The notes under the pieces were generated by a model that did not search any database, was not told the DNA's origin, and saw only the letters and a list, made by a program, of their open reading frames with translations. DNA of 64,000 nucleotides, from NCBI RefSeq assembly GCF_902832885.1, contig NZ_CADFDK010000015.1:1-64000 (forward strand), written 5' to 3'. Positions 28,727 to 38,737 of this stretch are shown one piece after another (the stretch's first letter is position 1; each line of letters opens with the position of its first letter). The stretch comes from Burkholderia seminalis DSM 23518. Lineage in GTDB: Bacteria > Pseudomonadota > Gammaproteobacteria > Burkholderiales > Burkholderiaceae. A program made the translations under genes and the position numbers.

Positions 28727-28912
28727 ACCCCACGACTTTTTTGACGCGCCCCGCGTCAGCTTCCGCCGTGCAGGCCCGCTGCCTGTCGCGCCGCCCGCCC
28801 GATCGCCTCCCCGGTTTGCGCTCAGCCGCAGTCGCGGTGCGACGGCGCGGCCCGCCGTGCGCGCATGTGCCGTGAAGGCGCGGTTGACAAGGGGCGATTC
28901 GCCAAACGATAG

Positions 28913-31273
28913 ATGCCGCCCAAACCGCTATTCCCGAATGTTTTCCCCGGTGACGGGGCGCCGCGCAAACGGCGGCTCGCGCTCGCGCTCCTGGCCGTGC
29001 CCGGCCTCGTGCCGGCCGTGTCGTACGCGCAGCTGTCGGGTGCGGCCGCGCAGCCGCAGCCGCTCGACTCGCCGTGGGATCTGCGCCTCGCGCCCCAGCT
29101 CGAGGATCATCCGCTGAAGGACGGCGCGAAGCCGGCCGCCTTCGTGATCGCCGACCACACGAGCGGCACCGCCGAGCAGGACCTCGCCGCCAAGGGCTCC
29201 GCCGAGCTGCGGCGCGGCGACGCCGTCGTGAAGGCCGACGCGCTCCACTACGATCAGGATACCGACATGGCCGATGCGTACGGCCAGGTCAAGGTGATCA
29301 ATGGCGGTACGTCGTTCGCGGGCCCCGAGGCGCACCTGAAGATCGAGGCGAACCAGGGCTTCATGACGGCGCCGAAGTACCACTTCAACATGACGGGCGG
29401 CTCGGGCAGCGCCGAGCGCGTCGACATGGTCGACAACGAGCGCTCGGTGTTCGTCAACGGCACCTACACCGCGTGCCAGTGCTCGACGAACCCCGCGTGG
29501 TACATCAAGGGCAGCCGCTTCGACTTCGATACGGGCGCCGACGAAGGCACCGCGCGCAACGGCGTGCTGTTCTTCCAGGGCGTGCCGATCTTCGCGAGCC
29601 CGTGGATGACGTTCCCGCTGTCGGGCGAGCGGCGCAGCGGCCTGCTGCCGCCGACGTTCTCGGTGAACTCGAGCAACGGCTTCGAGCTGACGCTGCCGTA
29701 CTACTTCAACATCGCGCCGAACCGCGACCTGACGCTCACGCCGCGCATCATCTCGCGGCGCGGCGTGATGACCGAGGCGACGTTCCGCTACCTGTCGCCG
29801 TCGTATTCGGGCACCTTCACGGCCAACTACCTGCCGGACGACCGGCTCGAGCACCGCAACCGCTACGCGATCTACTGGCAGCACCAGCAGAACTTCGGCG
29901 GCGGTTTCGGCGGCTACGTCTACTACAACAAGGTCTCGGACAACACGTATCCCGAACAACTGGGTTCGATGAACCAGTTCATCAACGGGACGCAGACGTT
30001 GTACCAGCAGGAGGCGGGCCTCACGTACAACAACGGTCCGTGGTCGGTGCTCGCGCGCTACCAGCACTGGCAGACGCTGCCGCCGTCGATCGCGCCGTAC
30101 AGCCGCGAGCCGCAGTTGAACGTGAAGTACACGAAGTACAACGTCGGCGGCTTCGACTTCGGCGCGGAAGCCGATTATTCGCGGTTCCGCATCACGACGG
30201 CCGACGCGACCGAAGGCGACCGCATCGTCTTCAACCCGTATATCGCGTACGGCGTGTACGGCCCCGGCTACTTCGTCGTGCCGAAGGTCCAGTATCACTT
30301 CGCGTCGTACGACCTGAACTACCTGTCGTCGACCACGCCGAACAACCCGAAGCGCTTCACCGAGTCGATCCCGACCGTGACCTTCGATTCGGGCCTGATC
30401 TTCGATCGTTCGGTGCGCCTGTTCGGCCAGGACTTCATCCAGACCCTCGAGCCGCGCCTGTACTACGTGTACACGCCGTATCGCAACCAGTCGAACGCGC
30501 CGCTGTTCGACACCGCGGAATCGGATTTCGGCCTCGCGGAGATCTACCAGCCGAACACGTTCGTCGGCAACGACCGGATCGCCGACGCGAACCGGATCAC
30601 GGCCGGCCTGACGTCGCGCTTCATCGATCCGCGCACCGGCGACGAGCGCGCGCGTTTCGTGATCGCGCAGCAGTACTACTTCGCCGATCAGCGCGTCACG
30701 CTGAACCCCGGGCAGAGCGCCGTGCTGGCGCGCCATTCGGACCTGATCGTCGGCGCCGCGCTGAAGCTCGGCTCGGGCTTCATGTCGGAGACGGCGTTCC
30801 AGTACAACCAGAACAACAACCAGCTCGTGAAGTCGAGCGTCGGTTTCGGCTACAGCCCGGGCGAGCGCCGCGTGATCAACGTCGGCTATCGCTACACGCG
30901 CACGAACACCACGCTCGACAACCAGCCGATCAACCAGTTCCTGGTGTCCGCGCAATGGCCGCTCACGCGCCGCCTGTATGCGATCGGCCGCTTCAACTAC
31001 GATCTGGCCGGCGATCGCGTGGTCGACGGTCTGGTCGGCTTACAATACGACGCGGATTGCTGGGCGCTCGGGGTCGGGGTGCAACGGGCGGCGAACGGCA
31101 TCAATTCGTCGGGACAGCAGAACTCGTCGACGCGATTCATGATGCAGCTGACGCTCAAGGGCCTGTCGACCGTCGACAACGGCCTCGTGTCGGCATTCCG
31201 CGCCGGGGTACCGGGCTACACGCCGCTGCCGCCGCCGCCGCCGCCGATGTCCCGCTTCAGCAACTACGAGTAA
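28913..31273 (+). CDS. lptD: LPS-assembly protein LptD
   Basis: 786 residues, a normal LptD length. A signal peptide is visible ([20 protein letters not shown] followed by Q). The periplasmic OstA-like domain follows ([40 protein letters not shown]), then the large beta-barrel domain with many aromatic-ending strands. LptD with LptE inserts lipopolysaccharide into the outer leaflet of the outer membrane. Only three cysteines are present (C188, C190, C716), fewer than the four of E. coli. A proline run ([13 protein letters not shown]-like) lies near the C-terminus. It is the first gene of lptD-surA-pdxA-rsmA. The ATG has no clear ribosome site but is the only reasonable start. Confidence 0.96.
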   Translation: MPPKPLFPNVFPGDGAPRKRRLALALLAVPGLVPAVSYAQLSGAAAQPQPLDSPWDLRLAPQLEDHPLKDGAKPAAFVIADHTSGTAEQDLAAKGSAELRRGDAVVKADALHYDQDTDMADAYGQVKVINGGTSFAGPEAHLKIEANQGFMTAPKYHFNMTGGSGSAERVDMVDNERSVFVNGTYTACQCSTNPAWYIKGSRFDFDTGADEGTARNGVLFFQGVPIFASPWMTFPLSGERRSGLLPPTFSVNSSNGFELTLPYYFNIAPNRDLTLTPRIISRRGVMTEATFRYLSPSYSGTFTANYLPDDRLEHRNRYAIYWQHQQNFGGGFGGYVYYNKVSDNTYPEQLGSMNQFINGTQTLYQQEAGLTYNNGPWSVLARYQHWQTLPPSIAPYSREPQLNVKYTKYNVGGFDFGAEADYSRFRITTADATEGDRIVFNPYIAYGVYGPGYFVVPKVQYHFASYDLNYLSSTTPNNPKRFTESIPTVTFDSGLIFDRSVRLFGQDFIQTLEPRLYYVYTPYRNQSNAPLFDTAESDFGLAEIYQPNTFVGNDRIADANRITAGLTSRFIDPRTGDERARFVIAQQYYFADQRVTLNPGQSAVLARHSDLIVGAALKLGSGFMSETAFQYNQNNNQLVKSSVGFGYSPGERRVINVGYRYTRTNTTLDNQPINQFLVSAQWPLTRRLYAIGRFNYDLAGDRVVDGLVGLQYDADCWALGVGVQRAANGINSSGQQNSSTRFMMQLTLKGLSTVDNGLVSAFRAGVPGYTPLPPPPPPMSRFSNYE

Positions 31274-31318
31274 CGCCGGCTTGTCTGCACCGGTCAGCAC
31301 GATTTCAATGGAGTTTCA

Positions 31319-32683
31319 GTGGCAATGAAGAAAAACCTTCGTTTCGCGGCAGTCGTGTCCAGCCTCGCCGCGTCCGCCGCGCTGCTCGCCGCCGCGCCGG
31401 CCGCGGCGCAGGCGCTCGGTTCGCCAGGTGCGCAGCTCGCCGACGAAGTCGTCGCGGTCGTCAACAACGACGTGATCACGGGCCGCGAACTCGACCAGCG
31501 TGCCGGCCTGATCGCCCGCCGGCTGCAGCAGCAGAACGCGCCCGTGCCGCCGACCGACCAGCTGCGCGCGCAGGTGCTGAACCAGATGGTGCTCGAGCGT
31601 ATCCAGGTGCAGAAGGCGAAGGACGACGGCATCCGCATCGACGACGCGACCGTGCAGTCCACGCTGCAGCGTCTCGCGCAGGCGAACGGGATGACGCTCG
31701 AGCAGTACCGTGCGCGTCTCGAGGCGCAAGGCGTGCCCTGGAGCATCTTCACGAGCGATGCACGCACCGAGCTGATGCTGTCGAAGCTGCGCGAGCGCGA
31801 GGTCGACGGCAAGATCACCGTGTCGGACGCCGAAGTCGCGAACTACATCGCGAGCCAGCGCGGGCCGAACGCGTCGCAGCAGCAGGACCTGCGCTTCCAG
31901 CACATCTTCATCAAGGCGCCGACCAACGCGCCGCAGGCCGACATCGAGGCCGCGCAGAAGAAGGCCGAGGCGCTGCTGCAGCAGGCGAAGTCCGGCGCCG
32001 ACTTCGAGCGCCTCGCGAAGAACAACTCGGAAGCGAACGACGCGAAGAAGGGCGGCGACCTCGGCTTCAAGGCGCCGAGCGCGCTGCCGGCCGACGTCGT
32101 CGACGCCGCCTCGAAGCTGCGCCCGGGCCAGGTCAACCCGACGCTGATCCGCGTGCCGGACGGCTTCGAGATCGTGCGTCTCGTCGACCGCCGCCAGAGC
32201 CAGGGTGCGACCGCCGCCGCGCCGAAGATCGTCCAGACGCACGTGCGCCACATCCTGCTGCGCGTCGGTGAAGGCAAATCGGAAGGCCAGGCGCGCCAGC
32301 AACTGGTCGACATCCGCAACCAGATCGAGGCCGGCGGCGATTTCGCGAAGTTCGCGCGCACCTACTCGCAGGACGGTTCGGCGTCGCAGGGCGGCGATCT
32401 CGGCTGGATCAGCCCGGGCGAGACCGTGCCGGAATTCGAGCGGGCGATGAACAGCCTGCAGGACGGCCAGGTCAGCCAGCCGATCCGCACCGAGTACGGT
32501 TACCACCTGATCCAGGTGCTGAACCGCCGCGAAGCGGAAGGGTCGGTGCAGCAGCAGATGGACATCGCCCGCCAGGCGATCGGCCAGCGCAAGGCCGAGC
32601 AGGCCTACGCCGACTGGCTGCGCGAACTGCGCGATTCGTCGTACGTTCAGTACAAGATCGGCGGCGTCGCCCCGGCGAACTGA
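31319..32683 (+). CDS. surA: Periplasmic chaperone and peptidyl-prolyl isomerase SurA
   Basis: 454 residues with an N-terminal signal peptide (residues ~1-30, ending around AAPAAAQA). The SurA N-domain follows ([20 protein letters not shown]) and then two parvulin domains: [20 protein letters not shown] near 190, and [20 protein letters not shown] near 305 with [18 protein letters not shown]. SurA escorts outer-membrane barrels, including LptD, to the BAM complex. The start may be GTG at 31319 (five bases from GGAG) or the ATG two codons later. It lies 45 bases after lptD. Confidence 0.96.
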   Translation: MAMKKNLRFAAVVSSLAASAALLAAAPAAAQALGSPGAQLADEVVAVVNNDVITGRELDQRAGLIARRLQQQNAPVPPTDQLRAQVLNQMVLERIQVQKAKDDGIRIDDATVQSTLQRLAQANGMTLEQYRARLEAQGVPWSIFTSDARTELMLSKLREREVDGKITVSDAEVANYIASQRGPNASQQQDLRFQHIFIKAPTNAPQADIEAAQKKAEALLQQAKSGADFERLAKNNSEANDAKKGGDLGFKAPSALPADVVDAASKLRPGQVNPTLIRVPDGFEIVRLVDRRQSQGATAAAPKIVQTHVRHILLRVGEGKSEGQARQQLVDIRNQIEAGGDFAKFARTYSQDGSASQGGDLGWISPGETVPEFERAMNSLQDGQVSQPIRTEYGYHLIQVLNRREAEGSVQQQMDIARQAIGQRKAEQAYADWLRELRDSSYVQYKIGGVAPAN

Positions 32684-32694
32684 GCGAGCTTCGG

Positions 32695-33684
32695 ATGACC
32701 ACGCCCGCGCTGCAGATCGCGATCACGACCGGCGAACCCGCGGGGGTCGGCCCGGAGCTGACCGTGCAGGCGCTGCGTGACGCCGCGCAGCGCTGGCCCG
32801 ACGCGCATTTCACCGTGCTCGGCGATGCGGCGCTGCTCGACGCGCGTGCGGCGGCCGTCGGCGCCGAGCGCACCGTGCTGGCCGGCGGTGCACCGGTATC
32901 GGTCGCGCACCACGCGCTGGCCGTTCCCGCGCGGGCAGGTACGCTGGACGCGGCGAACGGCCGGTACGTGCTCGGGCTGCTCGACGCGGCGATCGACGGC
33001 GCGCTGGCCGGCCGGTACGACGCGATCGTGACCGCGCCGCTGCAGAAGAGCACGATCAACGATGCGGGCGTGCCGTTTACCGGCCATACCGAATACCTGG
33101 CGGAGCGCACGCATACGCCGCGCGTCGTGATGATGCTGGCGGGCACCGGCGACAAGCCGCTGCGCGTCGCGCTCGCGACGACGCACCTGCCGCTGAAGGA
33201 TGTGTCCGCCGCGCTGACGATCGACGGTCTCGTCGAGACGCTCGCGATCATCGACCGCGACCTGCGGCGCGACTTCGGCCTCGCCGCGCCGCGCATCCTG
33301 GTGACGGGCCTGAACCCGCACGCGGGCGAGAACGGTTATCTCGGCCGCGAGGAGATCGACGTGATCGCGCCGGCGCTGGCCCGTGCGAACGCGCTGCGCA
33401 TCGACGCGCGCGGCCCGTATCCGGCCGACACGCTGTTCCAGCCGCGCCATCTGGCCGATGCCGATTGCGTGCTCGCGATGTTCCATGACCAGGGCCTGCC
33501 CGTGCTGAAGTATGCGACCTTCGGCGAGGGCATCAACGTGACGCTCGGGCTGCCGATCATCCGTACGTCGGTCGATCACGGTACCGCGCTCGATCTGGCC
33601 GGCACGGGTCGCGCCGATCCGGGCAGCATGATCGCCGCGCTCGATACGGCCGTCACGATGGCGCGCCATCGCCGCGCGGCCTGA
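32695..33684 (+). CDS. pdxA: 4-hydroxythreonine-4-phosphate dehydrogenase PdxA
   Basis: 329 residues, the usual PdxA length. Visible signatures are [18 protein letters not shown] at the N-terminus, [20 protein letters not shown] near residue 110, [20 protein letters not shown] near 207, and [20 protein letters not shown] near 262; the histidines bind the catalytic metal in this family. It oxidises 4-phosphohydroxythreonine for pyridoxal phosphate synthesis. It begins 11 bases after surA, consistent with one transcript. Confidence 0.96.
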   Translation: MTTPALQIAITTGEPAGVGPELTVQALRDAAQRWPDAHFTVLGDAALLDARAAAVGAERTVLAGGAPVSVAHHALAVPARAGTLDAANGRYVLGLLDAAIDGALAGRYDAIVTAPLQKSTINDAGVPFTGHTEYLAERTHTPRVVMMLAGTGDKPLRVALATTHLPLKDVSAALTIDGLVETLAIIDRDLRRDFGLAAPRILVTGLNPHAGENGYLGREEIDVIAPALARANALRIDARGPYPADTLFQPRHLADADCVLAMFHDQGLPVLKYATFGEGINVTLGLPIIRTSVDHGTALDLAGTGRADPGSMIAALDTAVTMARHRRAA

Positions 33685-33728
33685 CGCGGCCTCACCTCTT
33701 TCGTCGTATTTTTCGTCTTACTCAGTCG

Positions 33729-34556
33729 ATGTCGAACAGCAGACAGCATCAAGGCCATTTCGCGCGCAAGCGCTTCGGGCAGAACTTCCTCGTCGATCAC
33801 GGCGTGATCGATTCGATCGTGGCGACGATCGGCCCCGCGCGCGGCCAGCGCATGGTCGAGATCGGCCCCGGGCTCGGCGCGCTGACCGAGCCGCTGATCG
33901 AGCGCCTCGCGACGCCCGAGTCGCCGCTGCACGCGGTCGAGCTCGACCGCGACCTGATCGGCCGCCTGCAGCAGCGCTTCGGCGCGCTGCTCGAGCTGCA
34001 TGCGGGCGACGCGCTCGCGTTCGACTTCCGTTCGCTGGCGGCGCCCGGCGACCAGCCGTCGCTGCGCATCGTCGGCAACCTGCCGTACAACATTTCCAGC
34101 CCGCTGCTGTTTCACCTGATGACGTTCGCCGATGCGGTCATCGACCAGCATTTCATGCTGCAGAACGAAGTCGTCGAACGGATGGTCGCGGAGCCCGGCA
34201 CGAAGGCGTTCTCGCGCCTGTCGGTGATGCTGCAGTACCGCTACGTGATGGAAAAGATGCTCGACGTGCCGCCGGAATCGTTCCAGCCGCCGCCGAAGGT
34301 CGATTCGGCGATCGTCCGGATGATTCCGTACGAGCCGCACGAACTGCCGGACGTCGATCCCGTGCTGCTCGGCGAAATCGTCACCGCCGCGTTCTCGCAG
34401 CGCCGCAAGATGCTGCGCAACACGCTCGGCGACTATCGCCAGACGATCGATTTCGATGCGCTCGGTTTCGATCTCGCGCGTCGTGCCGAGGACGTGAGCG
34501 TGGCCGAATACGTCGGCGTCGCGCAGGCGCTCGCGGCAGTGCGCAAGGCCGGCTGA
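33729..34556 (+). CDS. rsmA: 16S rRNA dimethyladenosine transferase RsmA (KsgA)
   Basis: 275 residues. N-terminal [20 protein letters not shown] is the family start. The SAM loop [18 protein letters not shown] is near residue 40, and the adenine-binding motif [14 protein letters not shown] near 117. RsmA dimethylates two adjacent adenines in helix 45 of 16S rRNA late in small-subunit assembly. It is the last gene of the lptD-surA-pdxA-rsmA run, and a strong intrinsic terminator lies just after it. Confidence 0.96.
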   Translation: MSNSRQHQGHFARKRFGQNFLVDHGVIDSIVATIGPARGQRMVEIGPGLGALTEPLIERLATPESPLHAVELDRDLIGRLQQRFGALLELHAGDALAFDFRSLAAPGDQPSLRIVGNLPYNISSPLLFHLMTFADAVIDQHFMLQNEVVERMVAEPGTKAFSRLSVMLQYRYVMEKMLDVPPESFQPPPKVDSAIVRMIPYEPHELPDVDPVLLGEIVTAAFSQRRKMLRNTLGDYRQTIDFDALGFDLARRAEDVSVAEYVGVAQALAAVRKAG

Positions 34557-34589
34557 CGCGCGGCGCGCGAAGCCGGACCGCAGGTGACG

Positions 34590-34617
34590 AAAGGGCTGCC
34601 CGACGGGCAGCCCTTTT
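34590..34617. terminator. Bidirectional intrinsic terminator between rsmA and the EamA transporter gene
   Basis: AAAGGGCTGCCC pairs perfectly with GGGCAGCCCTTT around a three-base loop and is followed by T on the plus strand. A residues on the 5' side give T on the minus strand, so it can end both convergent transcripts. Confidence 0.85.
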
Positions 34618-34645
34618 CATTGCACGCGTGTATGTGGCCGGTCGC

Positions 34646-35581
34646 CTACGCCCGCCTGCGCGGCGGCGCGTTGACGAGCGCGATGCCGGCCAGCACGAGC
34701 GCGGCCGCGGACATGAAGCGCCAGCCGACCGACTCGCCGAGCAGCAGCACGCCGAACGCGACGCCGAACAGCGGCGACAGGAACGTGAAGACGGACAGCC
34801 GCGACGCACTGTAGCGCGTCAGCAGCCAGAACCACGACAGGTAGCTGACGAACGCGACGATCACCGACTGGTACGCGAGGCTCGCCACCGCGATCGGCGT
34901 CACGTGCGCGAACGACACCTGGCCGAACAGCGCGGCGAGCGCGACCAGCACGACCGCCGACACCGCGAGCTGGTAGAACAGCGTCTTGCTCGCGCTCGCC
35001 CGCGCGAGCGCCGTCGAGCGCACGACGACCGTCGTCGCGGCCCACATCGCGCCGCCGAGAATCCCGAGCGCGTCGCCGGCCAGCCCGGCCAGCACCGAAG
35101 CGCCGGGCGCGCGCGGCGTCAGGAAGCCGTCCGCGAACGCGAGCGCGATGCCGGCGAACGCGAGGCCGACGCCGGCCCATTGCGTGCGCTGCAGCCGCTC
35201 GCCCGGTGCGAACAGGTGCAGGCCGAGCGCGGTGAAGCACGGCGCCGTGTACAGGAAGATCGCCATGTGCGATGCGCTCGTCAGCGTGAGCCCGAAGAAC
35301 ACGCAGATGAATTCGCCGGCAAACAGCGCACCGGCCGCGAGGCCCGCGCCGAACGTGCCGTCGGCCCGGAACAGCGGTGTGCCGCGCGCGCGGGCCCAGC
35401 CCCACAGCAGCGCGGCGGCGATCACCGAGCGCAGCCCGGCCTGGAACATCGGCGCGATCGCGGCGTTCGTGTACTTGATCGCGACCTGCTGGAAACCCCA
35501 GATCGCGCACAGCAGCAACATCAGGCCGGCGGCGCGCAGGTCGAGCGCGCGGCGCACGTGGGCGGCGGCGAGTGGGGTCAT
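34646..35581 (-). CDS. DMT family transporter (EamA)
   Basis: 311 residues with about ten hydrophobic segments in two EamA repeats (AAGLMLLLCAIWGFQQVAIK at the start; GDALGILGGAMWAATTVVVR opening the second repeat; FLSPLFGVAFGVLLLGESVG near the end). This is the drug/metabolite transporter superfamily of the inner membrane, and the substrate cannot be predicted. Convergent with rsmA. Upstream lies a long spacer before gloA, which points the other way. Confidence 0.9.
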   Translation of the reverse strand: MTPLAAAHVRRALDLRAAGLMLLLCAIWGFQQVAIKYTNAAIAPMFQAGLRSVIAAALLWGWARARGTPLFRADGTFGAGLAAGALFAGEFICVFFGLTLTSASHMAIFLYTAPCFTALGLHLFAPGERLQRTQWAGVGLAFAGIALAFADGFLTPRAPGASVLAGLAGDALGILGGAMWAATTVVVRSTALARASASKTLFYQLAVSAVVLVALAALFGQVSFAHVTPIAVASLAYQSVIVAFVSYLSWFWLLTRYSASRLSVFTFLSPLFGVAFGVLLLGESVGWRFMSAAALVLAGIALVNAPPRRRA

Positions 35582-35929
35582 CGGCGCGCCTCGCTCGATC
35601 GGGACGGCGGCAGCGAGGCCGGGCGGGCGGCGCGTCGGGCGCGCTCGAATTGGCGGTTTCGCACGGCAGTGTGGCGTCAGGGAAGGGTGGGTGGTCGCGT
35701 TCGGGTGGTGCGTGGCATGCCCGCTTTTGGTGCGAAGTGGAGGGATGTTACCCGATCGGCACGATCGACGGGGCGAGCCGGACCGTGCCGTTTTCCGCCA
35801 TTGCGCGCGTGCCCCGATGCGCGGTATCGGCCGCCCGGTCTAGGCGCCCCCGGCTAGGCGCCCCCGGCGAGTTTCACCCGACTCTGGTAGAGTTTCCGGT
35901 TCTGGAAAGTCCCCACAGGAGTACAAGAC
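35582..35929. other. Intergenic region between the EamA transporter gene and gloA
   Basis: About 350 bases containing the divergent promoters. No gene-like frame was accepted. The one clear structure is a tandem 14-base repeat at 35841-35868. The ~60 bases before gloA (GACTCTGGTAGAGTTTCC) are less GC-rich and may hold its promoter, but no consensus pair is clear. Confidence 0.5.
35841..35868. repeat. Tandem direct repeat, two copies of 14 bases
   Basis: TAGGCGCCCCCGGC occurs twice in immediate succession. It contains no known operator and may simply be a small slippage duplication upstream of gloA. Confidence 0.7.
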
Positions 35930-36313
35930 ATGCGTTTGCTGCATACGATGCTGCGAGTTGGCGATCTCGACCGCTCGATCAAGTTCTACACCGAATTGCT
36001 CGGCATGAAGCTGCTGCGTCGCGAGGATTATCCGGAAGGCAAGTTCACGCTTGCGTTCGTCGGCTACGAAGACGAACGCACCGGCACCGTGATCGAGCTG
36101 ACCCACAACTGGGATACGCCGTCCTACGATCTCGGCAACGGCTTCGGCCACCTGGCCGTGGCGGTCGAGGATGCGTACGCCGCGTGCGAGAAGATCAAGG
36201 CGCAAGGCGGCAAGGTCACGCGCGAAGCAGGCCCGATGAAGCACGGCACGACCGTGATCGCGTTCGTCGAGGATCCGGACGGCTACAAGATCGAGTTCAT
36301 CCAGAAGAAGTAA
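35930..36313 (+). CDS. gloA: Lactoylglutathione lyase (glyoxalase I)
   Basis: 127 residues, the short bacterial form. All four metal ligands expected for nickel-type glyoxalase I are present: H5 (MRLLH), E56 (GTVIEL), H74 (GFGHLAVA) and E122 (YKIEF). It converts the methylglyoxal-glutathione hemithioacetal to S-lactoylglutathione. AGGAG lies upstream of the ATG. The gene stands alone with its own terminator. Confidence 0.97.
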   Translation: MRLLHTMLRVGDLDRSIKFYTELLGMKLLRREDYPEGKFTLAFVGYEDERTGTVIELTHNWDTPSYDLGNGFGHLAVAVEDAYAACEKIKAQGGKVTREAGPMKHGTTVIAFVEDPDGYKIEFIQKK

Positions 36314-36360
36314 GCGCCGGACGAACGGGCCGCCGCGTGCGATGCGCATGGCGGCAAAAA

Positions 36361-36392
36361 GGGCGATGCGGGGTGACCCGCATCGCCCTTTT
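36361..36392. terminator. Strong intrinsic terminator after gloA
   Basis: GGGCGATGCGGG pairs with CCCGCATCGCCC around a four-base loop, flanked by A residues before and TTTT after, so it can serve gloA and the convergent metallopeptidase gene. Confidence 0.85.
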
Positions 36393-36421
36393 GCATCGAC
36401 GGCGCTGCCGCGCGCGTCATG

Positions 36422-37309
36422 TCAAAGCGACGGCAGCAGCTCGGGCGGGTGGTGCTTGAGCGTGTGCCGCGCTTCGCGGAACTCGGGGAAGATCGATTCG
36501 ACGGTCTGCCAGAAGGCCGGGCTGTGGTTCATCTCGCGCAGGTGCGACAGCTCGTGCGCGACGACGTAGTCGATGATCGACATCGGGAAATGGATCAGCC
36601 GCCAGTTCAGGCGGATCTTGCCGTCGCTCGAGCAGCTGCCCCAGCGCGTCGCGGCCGACGACAGCGCGTACATCGAATACGTGACGCCCAGTTTTTCCGC
36701 GTAGACCGGCAGGCGTTCGCCAAAGATGCGTTTCGCCTCGCCCTGCAGCCAGCCCTGCACGCGATCCTTGATCTGCTGCATGTCGGCCTGCACGGGCAGT
36801 GGCAGCGACAGCCGCAGCGCATCGGCGTCGAATGCGACGGCGCCCGCGCCGAGCGCGATCGTCACCGTCTTGCCGAGATACGGCAGCTGCGCGCCGTCGC
36901 GCCAGTCGATCTGCGGCAGCGCGCGCTGTTCGGTGCGCGTCTTCCACTCCGCGAGCTTCGCGAAGATCCAGCGCTGCTTCTCCGAGATCGCCGCTTCGAT
37001 GTCGGCGAGCGTGACCCAGCGCGGCGCGGTGATCGACAGCCCGCTGCCGTCGATCGTGAAGCCGATCGTACGGCGTGCCGACCGCTTCAGCCGGTATTCG
37101 AGCACGCGGCTGTCGAGCGCGAACGTGCGCACGCGCGAGCGGTCGGGTGCCGCGCCCGGAGCGGGCGGGGCGGTGGGAGCGGCTTCAGGCGGCGCCGGCG
37201 GCGTGGCGGGCGCCGACGGTGCGGCGGCCGGCCCGTCGAAGAGCGGCAGATCCATCTGGCGATGATCGAGGGCCACGACGGCAGGCCGTGGCCGCGGACG
37301 CTGTTTCAT
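36422..37309 (-). CDS. M48/YgjP-like zinc metallopeptidase
   Basis: 295 residues. The zinc motif is HELSHLREMNHSPAFW near residue 245, giving HExxH plus a further histidine. TRWGSCSSDGKIRLNWRLI just before it is the hallmark of the YgjP/DUF45 group. The first ~85 residues are a Pro/Ala-rich linker of unknown role. Physiological substrates are unknown. The start at 37309 (MKQRPRPRP) avoids the overlap with plsC that a longer frame would give. It is the last gene of the minus-strand run from glyQ. Confidence 0.85.
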   Translation of the reverse strand: MKQRPRPRPAVVALDHRQMDLPLFDGPAAAPSAPATPPAPPEAAPTAPPAPGAAPDRSRVRTFALDSRVLEYRLKRSARRTIGFTIDGSGLSITAPRWVTLADIEAAISEKQRWIFAKLAEWKTRTEQRALPQIDWRDGAQLPYLGKTVTIALGAGAVAFDADALRLSLPLPVQADMQQIKDRVQGWLQGEAKRIFGERLPVYAEKLGVTYSMYALSSAATRWGSCSSDGKIRLNWRLIHFPMSIIDYVVAHELSHLREMNHSPAFWQTVESIFPEFREARHTLKHHPPELLPSL

Positions 37310-37355
37310 CAGTTCGCTTCTTTTTGTCGTACGCAACGGCTGCAATCCGGGGGCT

Positions 37356-38120
37356 TCAGGCACGCGCGGCATCGCGCGTGCCGGCATTGCCCGCCTGGCG
37401 ATAGGAATCGGGATCGATGCGGCGCATTTCCGCTTCGATCCATGCTTCGACCTGCGAGTTCAATGCATCGGGCGTCAACCCGTCGCTGGGGATCGGCTTG
37501 CCGATCGACACGGTGACGATACCCGGAAATTTCGTGAACGAGTTGCGCGGCCAGACCCGACCTGCATTGTGCGCGATCGGCACGACCGGCGTGCCGGTTT
37601 CGATCGCGAAGCGTGCGCCGCCCGTCTTGTACTTGCCCTGCTTGCCGACCGGCGTGCGCGTGCCTTCGGGGAACATGATCATCCAGGCGCCTTCCGACAG
37701 GCGCTTCTTGCCCTGGCGGATCACCGACGCGAACGCGTTCTTGCCTTCCTTGCGGTTGATGTTGACCATGTGCAACATGCCGAGCGCCCAGCCGAAGAAC
37801 GGCACGTACAGCAGCTCGCGCTTGAACACGTAGCAGAGCGGCTTCGGCATCAGCGCCGGAAACGCGAGCGTCTCCCACGCCGACTGATGCTTCGACAGCA
37901 GCACGGCCGGGCCGTCGGGCAGGTTTTCCATCCCCTCGATCCGGTAGCGGATGCCGTTCAGCCAGCGCACGACCCACAGGGTCGACTTGCACCAGCCGGC
38001 GGCCATCCAGTAGCGCGCGTCGGGGCGCATGAACGGGAACGCGATGAAGCACGCGGTGGCGTACGGCACCGTGTACAGGATGAAGTAGATCAGCAGCAGC
38101 AGGGAGCGGACGAAGCGCAT
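37356..38120 (-). CDS. plsC: 1-acyl-sn-glycerol-3-phosphate acyltransferase
   Basis: 254 residues with a hydrophobic N-terminus (FVRSLLLLIYFILYTVPYAT). The catalytic motif is SKHQSAWETLAF, an HX4E variant of the usual HX4D, as seen in some PlsC homologues. The glycerophosphate motif FPEGTRTPVGKQGKYKTGGA is near residue 160. It adds the second acyl chain to make phosphatidic acid at the inner membrane. The start at 38120 (MRFVRSLLLL) places it 43 bases after gmhB. Confidence 0.92.
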   Translation of the reverse strand: MRFVRSLLLLIYFILYTVPYATACFIAFPFMRPDARYWMAAGWCKSTLWVVRWLNGIRYRIEGMENLPDGPAVLLSKHQSAWETLAFPALMPKPLCYVFKRELLYVPFFGWALGMLHMVNINRKEGKNAFASVIRQGKKRLSEGAWMIMFPEGTRTPVGKQGKYKTGGARFAIETGTPVVPIAHNAGRVWPRNSFTKFPGIVTVSIGKPIPSDGLTPDALNSQVEAWIEAEMRRIDPDSYRQAGNAGTRDAARA

Positions 38121-38163
38121 CGGCGTGAGTCTGGTGTGAGGGAGGATGCGCGCGGCTGCCGCA

Positions 38164-38727
38164 TCACTCGTGTTCGTGTGAAAGAAAGTCGAGCGCGAAC
38201 GCGCGCAGGTCGTCATGGACCTTCGTGCCGGGCGGCAGGTTGCCCGCGGCGAGCGTCTTCTTGCCCTTGCCGGTCAGCACGAGGTGCGGCTGGAAGCCGA
38301 CCGCGACGCCGGCCTGCAGGTCGCGCAGCGAATCGCCGACCACCGGCGTGTGACCGGGATCGATCTCGAAGCGCTCGGCGACCATCTGCATCATGCCGGG
38401 TTTCGGCTTGCGGCAGTCGCAGTGATCCTCGGCCGTGTGCGGGCAGAAGAACACCGCGTCGATGCGCGCGCCGACCGCGGCCGCCGCGCGATGCATCTTC
38501 AGGTGCATCTCGTTGAGCGCGGCCATGTCGAACAGCCCGCGACCGATGCCGGACTGGTTGGTCGCGACGACCACGCGATACCCCGCGTGGTTGAGCCGGG
38601 CGATCGCCTCGAGGCTGCCGGGCAGCGCGATCCATTCGTCGGGCGTCTTGATGAACGCATCCGAATCGACGTTGATCACGCCGTCGCGGTCGAGGACGAC
38701 GAGCTTTCGGTTGGGGCTGATCGGCAT
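38164..38727 (-). CDS. gmhB: D-glycero-beta-D-manno-heptose-1,7-bisphosphate 7-phosphatase GmhB
   Basis: 187 residues of the HAD superfamily. The nucleophile motif is VLDRDGVINVDSDAF near residue 10 (DxDGV), with ATNQSGIGRGLFDM near 56. The structural zinc loop is CPHTAEDHCDCRKPKPGM near 100. The enzyme supplies the heptose precursor of the LPS inner core. It begins 10 bases after glyS, as in other Burkholderiales, where the glyS-gmhB-plsC order recurs. Confidence 0.94.
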   Translation of the reverse strand: MPISPNRKLVVLDRDGVINVDSDAFIKTPDEWIALPGSLEAIARLNHAGYRVVVATNQSGIGRGLFDMAALNEMHLKMHRAAAAVGARIDAVFFCPHTAEDHCDCRKPKPGMMQMVAERFEIDPGHTPVVGDSLRDLQAGVAVGFQPHLVLTGKGKKTLAAGNLPPGTKVHDDLRAFALDFLSHEHE

Positions 38728-38737
38728 CGTGCGGCCC

